A stretch of DNA of 64,000 bases from positions 1-64,000 of the forward strand of contig MU623443.1 of NCBI GenBank assembly GCA_025201765.1, given 5' to 3'. A program made the position numbers and the translations under genes. The stretch is from Daldinia sp. FL1419. Taxonomy: Eukaryota > Ascomycota > Sordariomycetes > Xylariales > Hypoxylaceae. Position 1 is the stretch's first letter. Every line of letters starts with the position of its first letter. The notes under the pieces are model-generated. The model searched no databases, was not told where the DNA came from, and saw only the letters and a program-made list of their open reading frames with translations. Below are positions 1-12,700 of the stretch, one piece after another.

Positions 1-819
1 TATTTTAAAAATCTTTTTATTAAATAAAAAAATTTTTAATTTTATTTTTTTAATATATATTTATAATAATATTAATATTTTATACTTCTACAAATTAAAA
101 TATTAATTATTAATCTTTATATTAAAAGATAATAATTAAATTATTAATATAATAATATTTTTTTTATATTATTCTTATCTTTTTATTTAATAATTTAAAA
201 AAACTTTTTTAAAATATTGGTATTTTTTTTATTTAATATTTTAATTAATCCTAATTTTTATAATATATATATTTAATATTTAAATAATAATAAAGAGATC
301 CCACTATTTTTTAAACCTTTAAAATTTTATTCATTTTTAAATTTTCTACTTTATTTCTTAAATTTTAAAATTAAAACCTTTATTATTTATATAAAATTTA
401 ATTATTATTATTATTATATTTAAATAAAGGTATATTAGGGGGTAATTTAATTTTATTTCTAATTATAATATTTTTATTATTTTATATATATTATTAATTT
501 TTTATAAATAAATTAATTAAATAATATTTAATTTTTTAATAATATCTTTTATTTTATAATTTTAATTTAAAATATATTATATTATTATTTTATATATTAT
601 TATATTTTATATTATTTTTATATAAATTTCTTTTACTTAAATTATATTATAATCTTATATTAATATTATTAATTTGGAAAAGGTGTACTACTACTTCTCC
701 ATCTTTATTTTAATTATTTTTAAATATTTATTTCATTTAAATTTCTTATTTAACCATATTTTAAGGAACCTAATACTTTCTTTAAATTTAATAATTATAT
801 CATTTAGTTTAATCTTTAT

Positions 820-2130
820 AATTAATATTTGGTAAGCTTTTATAAAATATATGAATTTATTTTTTTATATTGTAAAAATTATGTTGTATTTCTGTGCCCA
901 ATCCAGGCACATTCTGTACATTCGTTTTAACCTAATATAATTTTTAGCCATAAAATATCCTATTATTAATATATTTATATTATCTATAAAGTCAATAATT
1001 AAGATACCTTCCTAATCTAGCTTTTCATATAAGGTGGTTATATAAATAATAAATAGGATAGGTAATAATGGGGAGCCTTATAAGATATCCACAATGAAAG
1101 AATAGGTTTTACCTTTTTCACTATCAAAAACTAACTGCATCTTTCATTTTTCTATAAAATTATTAACCCAATTTATTATCCATATTAAATACCTTTTCTA
1201 ATATAATATATATACAAACTTCTATAATATAATATTATTAAAAATACCTAAAATATTAAACTATAAAAATAATACTATAACACCAACACACCATATAACA
1301 TATATAACTTTTATTACCATTCTAATAATTATTTTTATAAATCTAACTAATTTATTCCTTATTTAACCTTCTAAAAATAACCAATATTATTTTACCACTT
1401 TTATAATACAATCTACCATTACTTTTTCAATTATTTTATTTATAATCCTTAAAAGGGATATTAGTTTATAAATATCCAAAAAATTCTTTTCTTCCTTAAA
1501 TTTTCTAAATTTCAATAATATTATTATTATAATTTTACAAAATACCTTTAAATAATATTTAAATATAAAATTTTATATTATAATTATAATTAATACTTTA
1601 AATAATTATTTTTTATATATTTTAAAAAATCTTATTAATAATAAATCTTTATTAATAACTTTTCATAATTTAATTATTCTTAAAATTATTTTTATTTTTT
1701 TTAATTCTATTCCTTTAAATATATTAAATTTATTTTCCCAGAATTTTTCTAACTATATAATAAGATTAAGAATATTTAATAAATTAATTATAAAATTTAA
1801 AAAAAATCTTTTCCCCAACATTATATTTTTTTTTCTTTATTTATAATCCATAATTCTTTATTAGATTAATAATATAATATTAAAAAACTTTCTTTTTTTA
1901 ATAAATTATTAATTATATAATTTAATCCATTTTTTTATCTTCCATAAAACTTTATTATTTTTTAAAATTTTTATTAAGATTAATTTCCAATTATTTCTTT
2001 TAATTTCATTTATAGTTTTCTTTAATGTTACCTAAATTTTATTAAAAGTTTCCTAATATCTCTATATTCTTTAATTTATCTATTATCTACATATTCCTTT
2101 TATTTTTTTATAAAATATTTTAATTTTATT
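820..2130 (-). mobile_element. Relic of a LINE (Tad1/I-like) non-LTR retrotransposon, reverse transcriptase region
   Basis: Reading the minus strand from about 1480 down to 830 in one frame gives an ordered set of non-LTR reverse transcriptase motifs. YKLISLL (about 1473-1453) matches the Y-R-P-I-S-L-L region. FNILGIFNNI (1260-1231) matches the D-x-x-G-A-F-D-N motif. GSPLLPILFIIY (1077-1042) matches the Q-G-S-P-L-S-P-I-L-F motif. FIDN (990-979) stands where F-V-D-D is expected, and CLDWAQ (909-892) follows as in Tad1-like elements. A stop precedes GSPLL exactly where the family has Gln (CAA to TAA), and catalytic Asp positions read Asn, so the copy is dead. LWKIKKW near 1950-1926 fits the linker before the RT domain. 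The endonuclease and the ends could not be delimited. Confidence 0.8.
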
Positions 2131-3008
2131 ATTCTATTATAATATTAATTACATTATAGGCTAGGTATAATACAGGGCTATAATTAAAACAATCTTTTTT
2201 AATTCTTTAATAAAATAATTTATATATTTATTAAATTTTTTAAGATTATTTATTTCTTTTAATATGTTTATATTCCATACTTCTATTTTTATAAATCTTT
2301 TATTCAAATGTTTTTACACCTAACCTTTTAATTTAGGTTAATTCTGGATTAAGTTTGGATATAATATAATAATATTAAAATATTAAATAATATAATTAAA
2401 TCTTTTCCAATTAAAAAACTTTAATTTTAAATATTTAAATCTTTCATCTATTCATATTAAATCTAATATTAAATCTTTATAACCTTATATTTACCTAATT
2501 ATTATATTTATTTCTATAATAAATTTAAAATCTTAATAGATTATTAATTTAAGGATTTTAAAAATATATTGGGATATCCTTTCTTCTTTATCCCATAAAA
2601 AATAATATATATTAAAATTTCTTATTATTATATTTATATTATAAAGGTTTTTTAATATTAATTTTAATAATAACAAATATTTATAATTAAAATTTAATTT
2701 TATGTATATTAATTATATAATAAAGGTATTGGATTTTATTTAGGTTGATATTGTAATTTAATTGTAATTTATTTTTTTTTTTAATTTTTTGGGTTGATTT
2801 TTTTATGTATATAAATTGTAATTTAATTTATACTATGTTATATTAGTTTGTAGTTATTGGATTAGAGATAATCTAATTTTTTATTATTAAAATAAAGTTC
2901 TTAGATAGTTATAATATCTAATATCCTTTTATTTTTAAAGGTTTGAGATATAATTTAACAGTTTTTTCTTATATTTTAGTATGTTATAGTATTAAGGTCT
3001 GATTATTT

Positions 3009-3032
3009 CTATTGGAAGGTAAATTCCAATAG
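3009..3032. repeat. Short perfect inverted repeat
   Basis: Two 9-bp arms, ctattggaa (3009-3017) and ttccaatag (3024-3032), flank a 6-nt loop. It lies about 35 bp from the GC-rich hairpin at 3069. It could be the end of a decayed element or chance. No function is assigned. Confidence 0.6.
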
Positions 3033-3068
3033 GAATATAGGGTAAAGCCAAAGTTATAACAATATAGT

Positions 3069-3125
3069 TTGTTCGGATAGGCGGCGGGTAGGTTTTCTCC
3101 GGAACACGGTTCCTACCCGGAACAA
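3069..3125. repeat. GC-rich nested hairpin island in AT-rich block
   Basis: A short GC-rich island interrupts the AT-rich block. It forms a nested stem: TTGTTC (3069-3074) pairs with GAACAA (3120-3125), and GGGTAGG (3086-3092) pairs with CCTACCC (3112-3118) around a 19-nt loop. It has largely escaped the C-to-T decay around it. It may be a later insertion, a fragment of a structured element end, or a stretch shielded from RIP. Confidence 0.6.
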
Positions 3126-6100
3126 ATACCAAAAGATGGACCAGATACCTGTAATATACTCTAGGTAAATTGGGGTAGTAATAAATAAATAGTATGTTAT
3201 AGTAATTATATAATTTTATATATAATTTATATAATACTTTTAAGGGATCTATTGCTTTTTTTAAGGTAGTCCCAATTAAAAGCTATTGCTATGGTGGGAT
3301 CTTCTTAACAGAAAAAATTTTAAATTAAAAGAATATTACTATTAAATCTTATTTTTAAATAAATTTTCATGTAAAATCTACCTTTTATCCTTATTTCTAA
3401 TTCAAAAATGTTATTTATTATAGTAATTATTTTAGAAAAGCTTAAAATATTTTTGTTTTGGGAGTTTTGCGTTTTTTCCTTATTAAAAATATAACTTCTC
3501 ATCTTCTTTAAAATTATTAATATAAAATCATTATATATAATATTATATATATTAAGAATATAATTAATGTTATTTCTTTCTTCAAATTATTTTAACTTAT
3601 ATACATATACTTCTTTTATTATATTTTTTTATTTAATTATTTTTAAATATTTTAAATTCTATATCTTATATACCTTATTACAGTTCCAATATTTTTTTAA
3701 TATCTTACACATTAAATTATCTTCTTTATAAGTAAGGTTTGTATATTTGCTGTATTTAGATTACTTTTCATAATATTTTATAATATATCTGAAATAATAA
3801 TATTTAAAATATTATATTATTTTTACATCCTTTACAAATGGCTTACAAAAATAAAATTCAACTTTCCATAATAATCTATTAATGTAAAATTAATAGGCTA
3901 TATCCAATTTATTGACCTTTATAATTAAGGCAACAAATTTAACTTCCAAATATTTCTTAAATATAAGATTAATTTTAAAGATCTTAATTTTATTTTCTTT
4001 TAAAAAAATCTTCATTAAACCTTATAAATCAGTATAAATATTTTTTAAATTAACTATTCTTAAACTTTTGGTTATTATTGTGAAAATTTTGTTTGTTTTG
4101 GTTATTTTTTAATTAAATGTTTTTTTAATCCAATTTTAATTTTTTTTATATTGTTTAGTTTTAGGTTGAAATATTATTGTAATGTTATTATTGCGGAATT
4201 AGTGTATTGTTATAATTTTGTTTTTATTAATTGCATTATTAATAACTTGTATAATTTCTTTAAGATTTTTTTTGATATTTCTTATAATTCTATTATTATT
4301 TTAATTGTGATTTTACATTAAAAATAAATTAGTATTATAATAATAAAGGTTTAAAATTTAATTGTATTTTTAGTGATTATAACCTAAAACCATTTTTGTA
4401 ATTTTTTGGTATTATTTATCGATTTTAATTTTTTATTTATTATTTTTTTAATTAATTCCTTTATTTTGTTTAATTTAAAGATATTATTTTATTATTACTT
4501 TTATTTTGTAAATATTGTAATATTAATGTATATTTTTTATATATTTATTATTTTTTTGATTTTTACTTTTATTTCCTTTGTTAAGTTATTAATTTTAGGT
4601 TTAACCATTTCTATTAATTTATTAATTAATATTATAATTATATTTATTTTATTAAATTTGATTTTTATTTTTGTTTTATTTTTTTTTTTTTTATAATAAT
4701 AATTTCTGGGGCGGGTTTGTTTAAGCTGCAGATTTAACTATCCACTATCCATATATCACCTTTTTTATTTTTTCTTAATGGCACTACTATTATACATGTA
4801 ATGTAATGCCTTTCTAATATTTATTTCAATATTAGATTTTTAATGGATTAAATTATTTGGCTTTTTATAAAGGTTTTGTAAAAAAACAATTAAAAAACCA
4901 AAAAGTCTCCAGAAAAAAAAAAAAAAAAATTTTTTTAAATATAAAAAAAAAAAAATAACATTAAATATTATTATATAATAAATTAATTAATAATTAATCT
5001 TTATATATATAAAATCCAAAAAAAATAAAAAAAAAATAAAAATTTAAAATAATAAATAAATTTTTTTTATAATTATTATAATAGGTTTTAATAAATTCTC
5101 TTTTTACCTAATCATCTATTTCATAATAATTCTTAATATATAATTCATTTTCAACCCATTTTTTAATAATTTTTTAAAATTAAATAAATAAATAATTATT
5201 AATTACCTTAATCAATACCTATTCTTTAAACAATATTTTTTTTATAACCTTTAAATTAATCATTCTAAAAATATCATATATATAATTATAAGGATAAACA
5301 TTTATAATATTTATTTTTTTAACTTCTTTAAAAATTTCAACATAATTTCTAATTAAATCAATAATATTAATAATATTAAATAAAATAAGGTCTTTTACCA
5401 AAATCTCTAAATCTCTCTTGAATAGACATAAATTTTTCAAAATTATAACTCCATAAATAGCAATTTTAACTTGCCTTTTAACATTTCTATTAATTATTTA
5501 ATATAATATTTAATTAAGAATATTTATTTTTATAATATAAATAAAGGCTATTATTACTAAATATTGAACAATAGGTATAAATACTTTCAACATACATCTT
5601 ATAATAATTAACAAAACTACTCTTACTATACAACAATAGGCATAATGCTAATCAACTAAATAAACAGTACTTTTTAACTTATACTAAATAACTTAATAAT
5701 AAAAAGATCTTATTATATAATATTTATAAGGGGTGCTAATAAAGGTATTAAAGGGGTTGGTAGGGGTGCTTCATAAGGCAATAATATATTTTATAAGGTG
5801 ATGATATACTAATTAAATAAGAAATAATTTTTGAGGGCTTATTCATATCCAGAAAAAACCTATAAAAACCCTAAAAGAAATTATTCTATAAAAACTAAAA
5901 ATAACTTCAATTATATAATTACATTATATAATTCAATATATGACTAAGCATAAAGCTAATTAATTAGAATGTAACTAGATACAAAGCTAGCCAATCAAAA
6001 AAGGCTAACATAACTGACCAATCAGAAAAAAGTTCATATATTTGACTAATAAACATAAATAATTTATAAAACTTTTAAAATCTAAGATTTTTTTATTTAA

Positions 6101-6300
6101 AAAAATATTTTAATATCCTAATTAAATAAAGAAAATTAATAAAATTTTAAAAAATTAAATATATAAGGTTATTTAAGATTTAAAAATTATAAGGTTAATT
6201 TAAAAGATTAACATACTTAATAAGGTTATTTTTTTCTCTACCTATGTTAATAATCTTCCAACACAAAACCTTAAGAAAATTTAAGGCATAAAATATGTAT

Positions 6301-7319
6301 GGGATAAATCATTTAGGGATAGTGCAATAAGGATTGAAGCTAGTTATATCACATCTTAACAATGGTTAAAGAAAAAAATATGGACATTTAATTTAAAATA
6401 CTATTTTATATAATTTTGTATAAATTCCTCCAACGAGCGAAGTTGTCAAATATACAGAGAGATATGCAAGATACATTCTGTGTTGTCCAAACCAATCAAA
6501 AGCTTTATAATGTAACGAGAACCATTCTATAGGTGGTTCGCAAGTTGAGATATCGAAAATATGGAAATCAATGTCCAATATCAAATGGTTACCCAACTAG
6601 CAACCCTAGACAGTAAGGTTAATAAAATGCTTTCTATATAGATGGGTAGGTATTAATATCGTAGGGCAGAGGGGTGACAATTATGATATTTGATAATTAG
6701 ACACAATGACGTCGAAACCCAACAGGCAATTCACATGACCAGCTGCTGCCCTGTCCTTTGGATTGATCCTGTCGGCGCCTATAGACTTAAAAAACCGTTA
6801 TCGCTAAAAGTGTAAAGTTAACGCGAGCAGTGCGAGGAGCACCCCGGCGCTTGGACCAACATGCCTTAACTTGGCAGCTAACTAACCTAGTTTAGTTACA
6901 AAGTGAGCTCACTGGCAATTGCTTGTACCCGTAACAGGCCAAGCAGGCTTACCTATGGCCCCTCCAGCCCCACATATCGATGGCCGATGGACCAATTAAA
7001 AGGTATCTTTTTGTGAGCCGGGCTTCCATTTCTCCCCATCATTCGATGTGAGAATTTGATTGCAGTCAAGATTTACTTGAGTCGAGAAGCAGCCACCAAA
7101 TCAAATCGCACAACGCAAACCTGTGGTATCCCAACTCGCAAACCCATCACTTTTATTTTCTTTTTTTTTTGTTTGAACCGACGAAAAAAAACATACCAAA
7201 CCGCTCGACGTACAACGTAACCGCCAATTTTTTTCATCCTCGTCGTCACACCCGACTAAACAATCCGGTTTCTTCCTCGTTTTTTCTTCTCTCTCATAGT
7301 CATCTAATAGATATAAAAA
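6301..7319. other. Transition from AT-rich block to gene-rich DNA
   Basis: Base composition climbs from AT-rich to normal between about 6.3 and 6.75 kb. I see no gene. The last 180 bases form the 5' leader of the COX6-type gene and include T-rich tracts at about 7151-7170. Confidence 0.6.
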
Positions 7320-8305
7320 ATGTCGTCGATGTCACTTCTCAGAATCGCCTCGCGGGGTCCCTCTAAGACCTTCTTCCGCGCAAACCGACCCGTCGCACCC
7401 TCCCGGTCCACCGCGTCCTTCGTTCCGGGTCTGATTGCCGGCTCGAGCCTTAACTTTAGCACAACTGTACCCCGAAAATCCGCTGCGCATCACGAAGAGA
7501 CGTTTGAGGAATTTACTGCTAGGTAAGAACCTCAACCATTTTCTATACCTGCAGCACTCGAGCTGGTTCAACAACTCTACATAATATATAAATATATAGG
7601 AGGCAGCTTCATATATATAAACAATTGGGCTTAATTGGGGACATGTTATCCAGTCTATGGTGTTCAATTGGTTATAGGATGGGGTTGTGGGAGCTCGAAT
7701 ATCGCTCAATTGGCCATTAAGCGACCTCATCAAATATCAAAATTGTGACCCGATAGCTAACCCGACTTTCCTCCGCACAGGTACGAAAGCGAATTCGAAA
7801 AAGTGCAGGATGTTTTCGAGCTGCAGGTTCGTCAATCTCGAGTCAAACAGATTTCCCTCCGTTCTTCCATTACCCAAGCTTCTTCTTTTTTTTAACCTCG
7901 GACGCCTGCTTTCGGGCACCTCAGCTTGGGTCGACCCACTCTCCCCACACTTTGACTGATAAATCTCCCATCACGACGTCAGCACTTTACGAGCACTGAA
8001 AAAACAAATCGAGACTACTCTACTGGGGGAAATAGTTATATACTAATATGAGTGACAATTTGTAGCGAAACCTAAACAACGCATTTGCTTACGATCTCGT
8101 CCCCTCTCCTTCCGTCGTCGAGGCTGCCCTCCGCGCCGCCCGAAGAGTCAACGACTTCCCCACTGCTGTCCGCATCTTCGAAGGCATCAAGGCCAAGGTT
8201 GAGAACAAGGACCAGTACCAGCAATACCTTGACGAGTTGAAGCCCTTGCGCGAAGAGCTCGGTGTCGTCCTAAAGGAGGACCTGTACCCCGAGGAGGCCA
8301 AATAA
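7320..8305 (+). CDS. COX6: Cytochrome c oxidase subunit VI (Va-type), mitochondrial
   Basis: Nuclear-encoded structural subunit of respiratory complex IV, acting at the inner mitochondrial membrane. Three exons, 7320-7522, 7781-7826 and 8066-8305, join in frame to 162 residues; the donors are gtaaga and gttcgt, the acceptors gcacag and ttgtag. The first about 50 residues are Arg/Ser-rich and nearly free of acidic residues, as in a mitochondrial presequence, ending near TTVPRKSAAHHEE. The mature part starts with the family-typical EETFEEFTARYESEFEKVQD stretch and continues RNLNNAFAYDLVPSPSV, ending DELKPLREELGVVLKEDLYP, all characteristic of subunit VI/Va. Length is close to the yeast protein (about 148). 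The introns (258 and 239 nt) are long for this window. The gene is convergent with the chromodomain gene and is the first gene beside the AT-rich block. Confidence 0.93.
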
Positions 8306-9782
8306 GCGACTCCATCATTCTGGCCTCGCTACGAACCCCTCACTTCACCAGTAGGAACGGGAAAATGCGAGACAGAGAGCGCGAAGAAGATGCATCAGTG
8401 TGCGGGTCGGTGTACAGCATGGAACCGGCATAGAAGACGGGCAGGGAGCGAAGATGAGGTGAGGAGGGAGCAAGAGAGAGAACGGGACCGGCATCAGACC
8501 GTGTCCAGGGCCTGGTTTGTTCCCTCCTGCATGTGTATACGTCTATTACTTACTACCTTTACCACTTACTACTTACTTACAACACTACTATTACTCCGCC
8601 CAACAACAACAGACGAAACTAGATACCGAAAACCCCCTATCTCTCTCGGGGCTAGAGAAAAAAAATGTAGTTCAAAAAAAAGATGAAGCATTGCAGAAAT
8701 TGGTCGCATTTTGGTGAGGTCCTATTCTTCAGGAGTGTGAACTTGTAAAGACGGGGTAGTTTTGATCCACCTCGCCCTTTTGCACGCCCATTGTACTCTG
8801 CCTCGTTATATGCCCATAAACACCATCACATGCCCGCCTTTGCCGCTAACCAAGCACTATTTTTTCGACCCGGTCCAAGCTAAATTCCCGTATTGTTCCC
8901 ATTCCGGTTTATACCTACCTAGTAATGAAAACTGCCGCGGAGGGGTAGAAAAAGAATTGGACTGACGTTGCTGACACGAGCGTTTCAGTCACACCATAGG
9001 TTTAATCGTAAGGTGCAGAAGTAATGTAGGTAATTCTTTGCGCCTATATACTTTATAGGGGGGGAAGGGGACACATTCGAATGGATCGAGGGCTGGTTAA
9101 ATACCCAGAAGCTAGAAACAGCAACGAATAGGTACCTAGGTAGGTAGTTATATAATCATGTATCATAACTGCCTATTTTTCGCCGTGGTGTGACCTATTG
9201 GGTCACGATCCACCGAACTCAGCAGATAGCGAGTATTCACGAATTCTCCATAGTGACCTAACCTAGGTAGGCAGGTAGGTACTAATACTATGAAAAATTC
9301 CGAGACCAGGAACAAGTCCTCATCAAACGCAATTTAACGCAGCGCGATTCCATATCGTGTTCGCCTAGTAAACGATTGGAACAACAATAATCGATCCTTG
9401 TAATCGCTAGATTTGGAGGATGTCCTTCTATCTAGCTAAAATCGATCCATTGGGAAGTCTACTTCACCAAGGTATAATAAAAGGACCCTGAAGATCTCGA
9501 GACAACCCAAACAAGAAACCGAAAAAAGGGCAGGTTCCTAGAGTATCCTCCGTCCCGGTACAATCTTTAGTACAAAATACAAACGTATCGTAATCCTCTT
9601 GCCTGTCGAGTGCTAAATTGGAAAAAGGCGAGGATAAAGAATGTCCTCTATCCCACTACCACTGGGAGAATCGTGACAAGACCCCGTAAATACGCCGTAT
9701 AATGATATATGAAAATGGACGCTTTCATTACCTCGCACCCAGGCTAACCATTCACCAAGTCTCGCCACCCTCCCGACCCTGA
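8306..9782. other. Convergent intergenic region
   Basis: This holds the 3' flanks of two convergent genes. No supported coding sequence is present. The TAGGTACC-type motif occurs at about 9129-9151 and 9256-9282. Confidence 0.6.
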
Positions 9783-12700
9783 TTAGAACCGGGACTCTCG
9801 TAAATGGGAAGCTCGGCTGTTAGGAACGGGCGTGCCAGCTCCGCCGCCCGCCTCGAAGATGCCCGTTGCTGGGGCAGGACTAGTGCCGCGGCTGCTCGAG
9901 CTACCTTTGGCACGGCCACCATTCCGAGGACTATTGACACCAAAGGCGCTCAGCCGGGGGCTTCGAGGAACACTGCTCTGTCTCGTACCTCTCCGGTTCT
10001 CCTTCAGCATTCGTACCTCGTCCCGTAACCGGTTGACCTCTGTGTTTAGATCGCGAATGATGACTTTGTGCTCGTTAAGCAGCCGCTCGAGTTCCTTTTC
10101 GGCACTCTCCGCTTGGATACGGTTTACTATAACTACGTTGTCATCGGCCTTGCGACCAAGTTCCTCGTTCTGCTTTTCGAGCGCGCGGATCTTCATCAGG
10201 TGCTCTGCTTCCCTTCGAGAAACATCTTGGTAAGCACTCTTGGCATATTCCAACTCGTTTTCGGTTGTTTTGAGCTTCTTCTCCAAGGCTTCCACCTTGG
10301 GTTTATATTCGAGATCCTTCTCTTGTCGCACTGCATTTACAACGTCGGGGTTTGCGGACTTAATTAACGATTCCTGTGCTGTGACCAGTTGTTCTTGCTG
10401 CTTCGCAAACTTCTCCTTCAAATCATCATGTTCTCGCCGTTCGGTTTCAAGACTTGCATCGGTCCTAAGCGCTTCCTCTTTAAGCTTATAATATTGGTCT
10501 TCGTAGGTCCCTCGGTCCTTCAGGGCGGCCATCATCTGCTCTTGCGCTAACCTAACGGTAGAAGCATAATCATTGACTTCCTTGTTACATCGATCACTTA
10601 GCTGGCGGAATTGCTTTTCTCGCATTTGGCTCTCTTGTAGCTTCGATTCAAGGCGAGTGACCTACTCAAAGTTAGCCCTACGTGTATACGAGTATTTACC
10701 AATAGAGCCGGGCTGACCTTAGCTGCCAGCTCCTCTAGCTTGCTGACTGAAACTGAGATTGTCGCCTTTGGCGATTGATCTACCGTGTCATCGCCGATAA
10801 GGTTTTTCAGCGCGTCACTAATGTGGCTCACATGGGTGACAACTGTGGGCTGTGACACTCTGGGACGTTTAGAAGACATCCCATCGTCTTCATCCTATTA
10901 ATTATGTTAATATTCGCTCGCTACGTTAATTGCAGTGGATTAACTTACCTCGTGAGATCTCTTCCGACTACCGGGAAGTTGGTCGGTCCCGAAGGCTCTT
11001 AAGATAGACTGCGAGGCTTGTGATTGAGAGTAGGTGGCGTGCAAGTCATCGAATACATCCTCCGGTACTTCATACGACTCCCAGTAGAAATCATCGTCAT
11101 CCGGATCTTGTATATATTTGCAGAACGTTTCAGCCGCCAAGTGAAACCTAACGATCAAAGAGTCGTCAACATCTTCTATATACCGCATTGCTTTGACTAA
11201 CGCAAGCACAAGAACGTTCTTCCGCTCCAATAATTCTAAACTTTCTGAGATGCGCATATTTAAGTGTTGAATAGAGCATATGTTTGTTAGAAGGAGCAAT
11301 ATGGACCGCTCTCGGACAGCTTGTGGGAGCACCTCTGGCCGATAAGTATGGTCGTATGCTATGACAACGTCGATATCTTCGGGTATTGACGAGGAGTTAT
11401 CAAGGGTCGACGAAATAGCAACGGTCAGGTTGTGCTCGGCACTAGAAGGGCCAACAATCTCTAGACCGGATCGGATATAACGATAGCCTCTTGTTTCGAT
11501 GACATTACCCAGGAAATCCATGACCTTTCCAGGCCGAGACAGGATGAGGATCTTCTTATCCGAATTCACGTCAGCCAAGAAAACAAGTAGCTCATCAACA
11601 AATGCAAACTTTGCATTTGTATTGACGACGTGTTTTGTTATCTGCGCAGGTGTCATACACGCCGTAGTTTCCATAAACGGCGGTAGATCACAAATATCGA
11701 AAAGATTGGAAAACATCTCGTCGATCTTCGATACTGTTGCGGGGTGTGGTGTTTGGTGAGGGGCAACGCGAAATGCAGCGGTATACTCGCGAATAAGATC
11801 TTCATTGTCGCGAAGTATATCGTTATATACGGGTCGGCAGTTATTATAGAACGGGAGTGTAATGAGATACTCGTTAGGTCCGGTGGGTACGTAGGGGAGG
11901 AGGCTCCTTGGATATTCAGGAGGCGTCTCATCATCCTCATGCGGTCTGGCGAATTCGTCCGGTATATGTAGGCTAGTATGGAGGACGTCGGGCACAGGTA
12001 TCGAGGGGCTAACGTCCATATCATGCTCGATGGATAGTGTCAAAGCTGACGGATCCAGGGTTGCAGGTTGCTCCTCCTCATGAGCACTATAGCTCGCTTC
12101 AACAGGGATACTCTCTAATCCCAGCGCCGTTCCCCCCTCCTGCTCGGCGGGTACTTGGGAAGTCTCGGATAGTGGTAAATGATGGTCATCAGAAGACGTC
12201 GCGTTGGCAGCCGTTTCGTGGGGCGGGATAAAGAAAGATTGGGATGCTAAATTTACTGGAGTCAGGGGGCTAATGTCTCGAGAAGCAGGAGCTTGAATTA
12301 TCGGCGCTTCGTGGATGTCCGCTTGTGGGCCTGCTGAAGAGCGCGCGTCAGCGCTGCCTACCTCGAGATTGGCAGCAACCTGTTCTTCTGATTCACGCAA
12401 AAGCGTTTCGTCCAGCGCTGCAAAGTGGCGCTCTCGTATCAATCTCATCCTCTCGCGCGCCGATAATTTTGGGGGCTGCTCGGTATCCATGTTTGTAGGT
12501 GTAGTTCGCTGCTGCGATGTGGGCGAATGTTGTTCAACACGCGACCCGCCTATTCCAGAATTCAATGGTTTCTCTGGGAGGCTTCCCGGGGGTCCCACAC
12601 GACCTGACTCGGGCTCCAATTCAGGTTGATGGTCTTCTGAGAACGATGTATTTCTAGTATTACCATCCAATTCACCTAGGGCTTGGCTTGAATGTTGTGG

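Larger units (their letters stand above)
1..6300. repeat. AT-rich, RIP-type decayed repeat block
   Basis: About 6.3 kb of extremely AT-rich sequence with no plausible host gene. Base use is strongly strand-skewed in patches: lines 1141-1740 contain C but almost no G, whereas 2761-2880 and 4141-4200 contain G but almost no C. Such patches are expected from repeat-induced point mutation (C to T on one strand per tract) in ascomycetes. A mutated LINE reverse transcriptase is readable inside. The short reading frames at 3320-3502, 4406-4696 and 5219-5440 are low-complexity I/L/N/F-rich translations of AT-rich DNA that I cannot assign. The block thins out between 6.2 and 6.7 kb, where normal composition begins. 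It is probably constitutive heterochromatin (inference). Confidence 0.9.

Noticed and set aside
5219..5440. 73-residue minus-strand frame in the AT-rich block
   Set aside because: Ile/Asn/Lys-rich translation of AT-rich DNA; no family could be named, so I left it as part of the decayed block.
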